DNA of 64,000 nucleotides from Mactromeris polynyma. Lineage: Eukaryota > Mollusca > Bivalvia > Venerida > Mactridae. Shown one piece after another: positions 58,190-64,000 of this stretch. Location: positions 4,898,001-4,962,000 of the forward strand of contig JASFXZ010000026.1 in NCBI GenBank assembly GCA_032209605.1, read 5' to 3'. Under the pieces are notes generated by a model. That model was not told the DNA's origin and did no database searches. It saw nothing but the letters and a program-made list of their open reading frames with translations. The translations under genes and the position numbers were made by a program. Position 1 is the first letter of the stretch. The number at the start of each line of letters is the position of its first letter.

Positions 58190-59590
58190 CTAGTGCTTCT
58201 GAGTAACCCTGCTTAATCCAACATAGTGTATGTGATCAATTTTTGACGACCTAAAATGCAGAACAGCACCTGTCTTAATTGTTGAACCTTGGGCCTTATG
58301 GATGGTTTTGCCAGCAGACATTTGAATAGGAAACTGTCTGCGAGTGACAAGGTACGTTTTGAAATATTGTATAGGAAATTTTCTGCAAGTTTCAAGAATG
58401 GGAGTCCAGGATGATGCTATTCCCTCCTGATATAAATGCTTGTACCGTAAGCGCCATTTTCTACCAATAGTTTCATCTTCAAACAACACCCAAACAATGC
58501 TTAATCTTGATGAATATTGCACCCTAAAATCAAACTTCTGTACCATGCATGCTGCGCCATTGGTTATGCCATCCTCAGTATCTACATTAACGCATATTTC
58601 ACTTGGCAAATTCAGTCCAAGAGTAAGCAGCTTTGAAAGTCCCATGGTCTTGCTTGGGTCTGATGAAATTTTAGATAAAACAATATCATACAAAGATTTA
58701 TTCAAGTCTCCAGAAACAGTATCAATAGCCTCAATTTGCTGTAGATCTGATTGATACATGTTTGACAAAAGGGACTGATTATGGGAGAAGACATCTTTTT
58801 TCCTGCAGAACAGGTGGGGCAAATTCTTTATGACTTCATTTGTCAGATTTAGATTCTGTAATTGTCTTGTTTGCAATGTCTTTAGGTCTTCGCCAGTATG
58901 CTTGCATTCTCTTAATCTGTTTAAAAGAAGGGCAAATGCAAGATCATCTTTTTGTCGCACGACTGTTTCTAACTCAAAAAAGTCAAACAATTCAATCCAA
59001 AGATTTGTGGCCATACAATCAAGTACTACTGTATGATAAACTTGAGAAAACAACCAAGAGTCAAATACAGGTTTCAGCTGAAACAAATCACCTACTGCAA
59101 GCACACTTACACCACCAAATGGACGAATTGTACCCATAAATTCCTGTAGTCGCAAATTTATGAAGTTCATCATATTTCGACCAACCATGGAAATTTCATC
59201 AATGATAACTACTTTTAAGTCATGATAACGAGATCGCATTGTATTTAGCTGTTGCATATCCAAAGGTTTGAATTGAAAACCCTGACTGACTGGAATACAA
59301 AAAGCAGTATGTATTGTACTGCCACCAATATTGTGGGCAGCTTTACCTGTTGGAGCACACAACAGCAGCTTGATGCTATCTGGGTCCTCGCTCCTCAAAT
59401 GGCTTAAATATTTAATTAGAGCTTGATGGATTGATTTTATCAGCACTTTTCCCTACACCAGCACCACCAGACAAGAATGTATAAAATGGCACATAATTTG
59501 TTTTCACTTTGCGAAGTATGTGATAGAAAAACATCTTCTGTTCAATATTCAGTAATCGTACTGACTGTAAATACTTATCATTTCTATTTC
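58190..59590 (-). pseudogene. Pif1-like superfamily 1 helicase of the Helentron
   Basis: The Walker A block FLSGGAGVGKS (lysine codon 59450-59448) ends at 59445. A frameshift there moves the rest into a 418-codon frame beginning VLIKSIHQAL. That frame has LLCAPTGKAAHNI (motif Ia), VVIIDEISMVG (Walker B, about 59210-59180), VLAVGDLFQLKPV (motif III) and HKAQGSTIKTG with YVGLSRVTQ (motifs V and VI), ending at TAG (58192-58190). Pif1-type helicases unwind DNA 5' to 3' and in Helitrons displace the nicked strand. The only lesion in the core is the shift right after Walker A. Confidence 0.92.
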
Positions 59591-59613
59591 TTTGTTGGGC
59601 AAGATGTCATTTG

Positions 59614-60264
59614 TCATACAATGTCTAGCACCTCCCATATCTTCCCCAATATCATATGAAGAATTAGCACCCTCTCCTGGATCAAAACAACCATACAATT
59701 GTGAAGGGCTAGATTGCCTTCATCAGCAGCTAACATATCTTGATGCTGAGCCTCAGGATGAATCAGCGTATTACTGTTTTCATCATTGTGTGTATTTTCC
59801 ATAAGTAATGTTTCATACGCTACAGTATCAACTTGTTCATACTGCAATTTGTTCCTGATGATTTCTTCAATTTTTGAATGATGGCTTTCTTCAAAGGTCG
59901 TAAAACTACCTAACAAGTCATTTTCTTCATGTCACCAATGTGTGTACAACATTATTTTTTCACGATAATGTTTTTCTTTATCTTCATTTATTGATGTGGT
60001 GCGACTGTAAATGACCTTTTGACATGAGCGTTTTCTTACACTTGTACCACAGGGGAATACAACAACTGCACCAACAGCATCAGTTTCTGTGTTCTCCAAA
60101 TCATCATCTTGATCAAACTCGTAATCAGACTCTGGCAATTCTTCAACATCAGTTTTTGTAATTGTACGCGTTTTCTTTGATTTTCTACACAATTCATACC
60201 AAGATACAAAATCTGCATAATGCAGTTGTTCCAAAGCCTTCAGCCTTCTTTTATACCTCTTCAT
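59614..60264 (-). pseudogene. Rep-helicase linker segment, one in-frame TGA
   Basis: From 60264 one frame runs MKRYKRRLKALEQLHYADFV to YREKIMLYTHW, then TGA (59934-59932), then HEENDLLGSFTTFEESH in the same frame, and ends at TGA near 59614. KRYxRR, a YADFVSWYE-like block and a YxREKxMLY block are the usual sequences between Rep and helicase in Helitrons. The middle is strongly acidic (ESDYEFDQDDDLENTETD). Confidence 0.85.
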
Positions 60265-60277
60265 AACATTGTCAGAC

Positions 60278-62935
60278 TCAACATTGTTGGAGTTCTAGTT
60301 CAGACAAGGGTTTGAGGAGGGAGGTTCGATCCTCGGGCCTTGTAGTATCAACAAATAGTACTTCTCTTGTACATCTCCTCAGAGGCATTTGTAGAACTAA
60401 ATATACAGCTTCCTGTGCACCTATCTCAACACTTGAAAGAAACTGATTTCCAATTCTTCTAACCTGTTGTCGAATGTCGCTGTCCAGTTCTCTAGCCTCT
60501 GTACATGCATCCTGTAGTAAGTTTGATAGGCCATGCTGACCCTTAGAAATGTAAGAAACTATGTAAGAAACACAGGCATAATGATCTAATATATATTGAA
60601 TGTCCATGTTAGTCTCCCAGCACTGAATTAAGACTTTATTGTAGCTGTTTATTCTAATTTCAGACATTGCTCGTCTCAAGAAGATTTTTGGCCTCATGAT
60701 AGTTGACCTGACTGCCATTAGGTATTGTTGCATTGTCATGTCTAGCTTTTGAAGGAATGCATCAAATGACATGGTCGAGAGAGCATTTTTTTTAAACAAG
60801 TCATCCAGGAGTAACATGATTTTCTCATGCTTTTCAGCATACTGAGTCCTTTCACTTTCTTCCAAAGGATGCAACACCACTGTTGCAGGCATAGGGGGTA
60901 AAGGGAAATTGAATCGACAAGCTGTCTTACCCCGTTTCCTGCATGTTCTGGCATGTCTATGTGTCTGGTAATTTATTGATGTTGGTATGTTTTCATCCTT
61001 ACAACAAGTAATGTATTTGTCAACAAAATTTGATACAGTAAGGTCAGAAGAAATCCCTTGAACCGGGGCATCCTTAATCCATATGAGCATGTGTATGTGA
61101 GGAGATCCACGTTGCTGGAATTCTACACGATAGAAATGATCAACAATTATACCGATTGGTTCCAGTTTATTCTTCAAATCATGCTTGATGAAGGTTTGCA
61201 CCCTAAAGTCAAAATACCGTGCACATGTTACTGGGTCTGACTTAATGAGAGTGCATTTGTCTTGCCAAGAAAGTGCGTTTATCTCCTCCGATGACAATTC
61301 TTTCCCATTTACAAATTTCGACAGCGAACGCAATAAAGCCTCCCACTTGGTTTCTGAGGCGGAAAATGAACAAAACCATGTTGGTATGCCTAGTTGCCGA
61401 ATCATTGCAAAAACATCACGCTTTGCTTTTTCCCAGTATGGAGGTGAGTCACGCAGAGTGCGAAGTACCTTGTAGCCATCATTTTGCATTGTCAGTTTGT
61501 CTACAAACCCAGGTGTAAGAATGTCATCAGCTGTAATCTTTGCTCCCTTTGTTTTACATTTACGGACAGCGAGATAGACTTTGTCTCTTATCTGCTTTAT
61601 TTGCAGTCTTTTGAGCTTGAAAAATATGTTAGGAATACAAAGAGCAACTCTTCTATCAACATTTCTGAGTTCCCACTTGCATATTGCACTGTACTGAAGT
61701 GGGACAACACGTTTACTGTTCTCGAACCGTTTCTGACCGCAAAATATAGAAGGAAAAGAAAGAACTTCAGAATGGAAGTCTTGGAAAAGTCCAACAGGGG
61801 AATTGCACTGCCCAGGGGCAACACACAATATTTGATTGAACTCCCTAAAATCAATTGACTGTAAGAAAGTATCCAGATTGCCTGTTGGCCGATCAGAGAA
61901 GTTGCACTCCTCAGTCCAACCATCACTCGAATCAATTGCACCATTGTCAGGAGTGCTCAGTGTGTTTTCACCAGGCTCTGAGGCTTCCTGTGAAGTTTGC
62001 TGCAGCCAATTTTCATTTATTAAAATCCCTTCATTCCTATACAAAGTACTATTACCAACTAGCCACTGTGCTGCAGCAAAAACTTTATTTGGCCGAATAT
62101 TTTCAAAAGCTACATGGTGTTTGTAAGACAGTCTGCGTTTTAATTTTAACATGATTGTTTCATTTTCATTCATCATCCTCGGCAGAAATTTAATAGTACT
62201 GTTAACATCTGAAGGTACATTTACAATGTTGCCTTTCAAATTAATCTGCCCTCCTCGTGGCATTTCTCGCAACTGCATGAAAGGTAACCTTGGTGATACC
62301 AACCTTTCTTCAAGATTTGTTAGGTTCAGTTCTGCTGGCCTGACAGGGAATTTAAGACCATTGCGTAACCAGAACTGGGGTGTTTTCCCTGACTTTATTG
62401 CACTCCAACAATTTTGACAGATCCATTCCTGGGAGTCTACGCTTATGATATTAGTACAGTAAGTGTGAACGTTATTTTTTCTTTCTGCTCGAAGTCTTGC
62501 TACATTATTCACAGAATGCCTAAAGAATGTCTGAGTACAACAGGAACAAACATAGTCAGGTCCAGAAGAAACAAGGTTCTTGAAAAAGGAACATATGTTT
62601 TGCTTCTCAGGCTGACTGTGCGATTCATTTGTACTTTCCACATTCGGAACAGTTTTCCCTTTCATCATTTCCTGGACTTCTTGCTGTTGTTCAGTTACTT
62701 CACAAGCAAAAGGAATGCTGACAGATTCTCTTTCCCTATGATCTGTATTTGTTACTTGCATGTCTTCTGCAATAGATTGGAATCTTTTCCCTTCCATCAA
62801 ATCATGGATTTTTTGCCTCTTACTTTGTGCTTCACTGTTTGAACAAACGTTTTCTTCCACTACAGTTTTTGACTTCCTTTGCTTCACTTTGTATCCCATT
62901 CTATTTTCAAGAATGTGGACAGTTTTTTCATACAA
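60278..62935 (-). pseudogene. Helentron zinc-binding region and HUH Rep nuclease
   Basis: An 885-codon frame is open throughout. Residues 115-180 carry CSCC (130-133), Cys160 and ICQNCW (172-177), a zinc-binding module. Residues about 195-320 contain LEERLVSPRLPFMQ and VNVPSDVNSTIKFLPR, the conserved pre-Rep domain of Helentrons. The Helitron_like_N Rep core follows, with RGSPHIHMLIW, whose HIH (613-615; 61099-61091) is the metal-binding HUH motif. YIVSYISKG has two tyrosines four apart (791 and 795; codons at 60565 and 60553), as in Helitron Rep. Rep nicks and joins single strands. All catalytic residues are kept. The frame ends in TGA after LELQQC; a one-base shift would continue into the next segment. 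Confidence 0.92.
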
Positions 62936-62959
62936 CCTGCTCCTTTTAAGACATGAAAA

Positions 62960-63578
62960 TTAATGCAAATCAAACTGCAAAGCAGCTAACTGTTTTTCTC
63001 CAAGAGAAAATGACAAATTACGCAAAAATGTGCACAGATATTGAAGAGACTGAACTCGGCCAAATATGCATGTTCCAGATGGACAACTCATTCCCTTTTC
63101 ATTTCGCGAATGACGGTCAAAAATGTAAATGTCAGGTCCATTGAAATGTATTGCCACTGACAATCCACTGAACACAATAATGAGGTCTGTAGAAGAAATA
63201 CATGCTGAATTGAAGGCATCCTCAAGTCCAAATAAATGTTGGCCATCAATGTGACAACTGTTCTCAAAGAACCCAGAAAGCACAGCATTATGCTTAAGAT
63301 GTACAGTTTTACCTCTGTAGTATATTCGGTCAGGGATGTTTTTGGGATCTACTAACCCAGAACTGTCATTAGTCACATCAAGTGCACAATACAGATAGCT
63401 GCCAGCATACATAACGTCATGCAAATCTTCCTTTTGCATTTGATCCAACAGGTTTTATGTATTTTAATGTGATCAAGAACATTGCACAATTTGGGACACA
63501 TTGTCTTCCTCTTGCATTATATGGGAGACATTCTACAGCCTGATTGAAATCAGCAGCGACAATCAAAGAAAAATCCAT
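62960..63578 (-). pseudogene. Helentron N-terminal cysteine-protease-like domain
   Basis: A frame from ATG at 63578 contains ARGRQCVPNCAMFLI (Cys codon 63500-63498), then shifts by one base near 63450 into a 162-codon frame. That frame carries LIIVFSGLSVAIHF and IYIFDRHSRNEKG (Asp 63118-63116, His 63112-63110). A QC-x2-N block followed by D-x-H is the catalytic layout of the tegument-USP-like (peptidase C76 type) cysteine proteases found at the N-terminus of some animal Helitron proteins. A TAA at 62962-62960, in frame with the next segment, separates it from the Rep part. The likely role is self-processing or deubiquitination; this is inference. Confidence 0.6.
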
Positions 63579-63671
63579 TGTTGATATTCAACAAGCATGG
63601 ATAAAACAACTCTACAATAAATTCCGGGGATGGTCAACTACAGTTTTTAAATATACCAAGATGCTAAACTG
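63579..63671. other. Short spacer upstream of the Helentron start codon
   Basis: About 90 bp separates the first ATG of the protease-like domain from the 27 bp array. No promoter motif can be named. Confidence 0.4.
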
Positions 63672-64000
63672 CAGAATGTATGAGAATTTGTTCAACTGCA
63701 GAATGTATGAGAATTTGTTCAACTGCAAAATGTATGAGAAATTGTTCAACTGCAGAATGTATGAGAATTTGTTCAACTGCAGAATGTATGAGAATTTGTT
63801 CAACTGTAGAACGTATGAGAATTTGTTCAACTGCAGAATGTATGAGAATTTGTTCAACTGCAGAATGTATGAGCATTTGTTCAACTGCAGAATGTATGAG
63901 AAATTGTTCAACTGTAGAATGTATGAGAATTTGTTCAACTCCAGAATGTATGAGCATTTGTTCAACTGCAGAATGTATGAGAAATTGTTCAACTGTAGAA
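63672..64000. repeat. 27 bp tandem array, at least 12 copies, runs off the window
   Basis: The unit AGAATGTATGAGAATTTGTT followed by CAACTGC is 27 bp and almost identical between copies; variants are GAGCATT, GAGAAATT and CTGTAG. A 27 bp period keeps frames open, so nine-residue repeat peptides (LNKFSYILQ on the minus strand) appear in long open frames. It lies directly upstream of the Helentron coding start. Confidence 0.95.

Larger units (their letters stand above)
57508..63578 (-). mobile_element. Helentron (Helitron with endonuclease), decayed, all domains present
   Basis: Domain order on the minus strand is cysteine-protease-like, zinc-binding and linker region, HUH Rep, Pif1-like helicase, EEP endonuclease: the layout of animal Helentrons, which transpose by rolling-circle replication. 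I count nine breaks: a frameshift near 63450, TAA at 62962-62960, a frameshift near 60285, TGA near 59932, a stop and shift near 59614, a shift at 59444 in the Walker A region, a shift near 58205 between helicase and endonuclease, and two in the endonuclease (about 57920 and 57600). Termini are not identified. The element may extend over the OB-fold gene and the flanking tandem arrays. Confidence 0.93.

Noticed and set aside
63612..63992. 126-codon and 97-codon frames with nine-residue repeats
   Set aside because: They are products of the 27 bp tandem array, open in more than one frame, so they are not evidence for a protein.

Overview
This is AT-rich, intron-bearing animal DNA, most likely from a bivalve mollusc or another marine lophotrochozoan. 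The evidence is eukaryotic splice sites, a Helentron-type Helitron, Ty3-like, Tc1-like and LINE remnants, many short inverted-repeat elements (MITEs), and a dispersed family whose 3' end reads GGCCCTCTTGTT, which I recall as very common in bivalve genomes. No species call is possible from sequence alone. Almost all of the window is repeats and mobile-element debris. The only clearly intact protein-coding gene I can support is a three-exon OB-fold gene at 54.7-57.0 kb.

Layout. 0-9 kb: a tRNA-like SINE head, a dispersed repeat, a LINE reverse-transcriptase tail, and a truncated minus-strand Ty3-like gag-pol (6.05-8.34 kb) beside one arm of a long inverted repeat. 9-19.4 kb: non-coding DNA with two composite tandem arrays (10.6-12.2 and 16.7-18.35 kb) that mix 37-38 bp units carrying GTCCTTTTTAGGAC with a longer unit, later amplified alone with an exact 232 bp period. 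20-28.6 kb: a nested pogo-like MITE, a 73 bp array, a 37 bp array of about 2.1 kb, and a diverged duplication that carries an exon-like segment. 30-33 kb: several MITEs with long terminal inverted repeats.

36.6-42.25 kb: a satellite of about 230 bp with a five-monomer higher-order repeat and dense YY1-like motifs. It is interrupted by a 369 bp insertion with an 8-9 bp target duplication that holds an exon-like ZAD zinc-finger fragment. 43.7-44.9 kb: a 12 bp minisatellite. 45-53 kb: sparse non-coding DNA with a broken Tc1-like transposase and a probable LTR with a primer-binding-site-like motif.

53.4-64 kb, minus strand: the main object. A decayed but architecturally complete Helentron reads, in order, cysteine-protease-like domain, zinc-binding and linker region, HUH Rep with paired tyrosines, Pif1-like helicase, and an apurinic-type (EEP) endonuclease. 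About nine frameshifts or stops break it. Some 500 bp downstream on the same strand lies an intact 294-residue two-OB-fold (RPA-like) gene with phase-0 introns. The whole block is bracketed by a 27 bp array upstream and a 46 bp array downstream. The OB-fold gene may be Helentron cargo (a single-stranded-DNA-binding partner for rolling-circle transposition) or an unrelated host gene.
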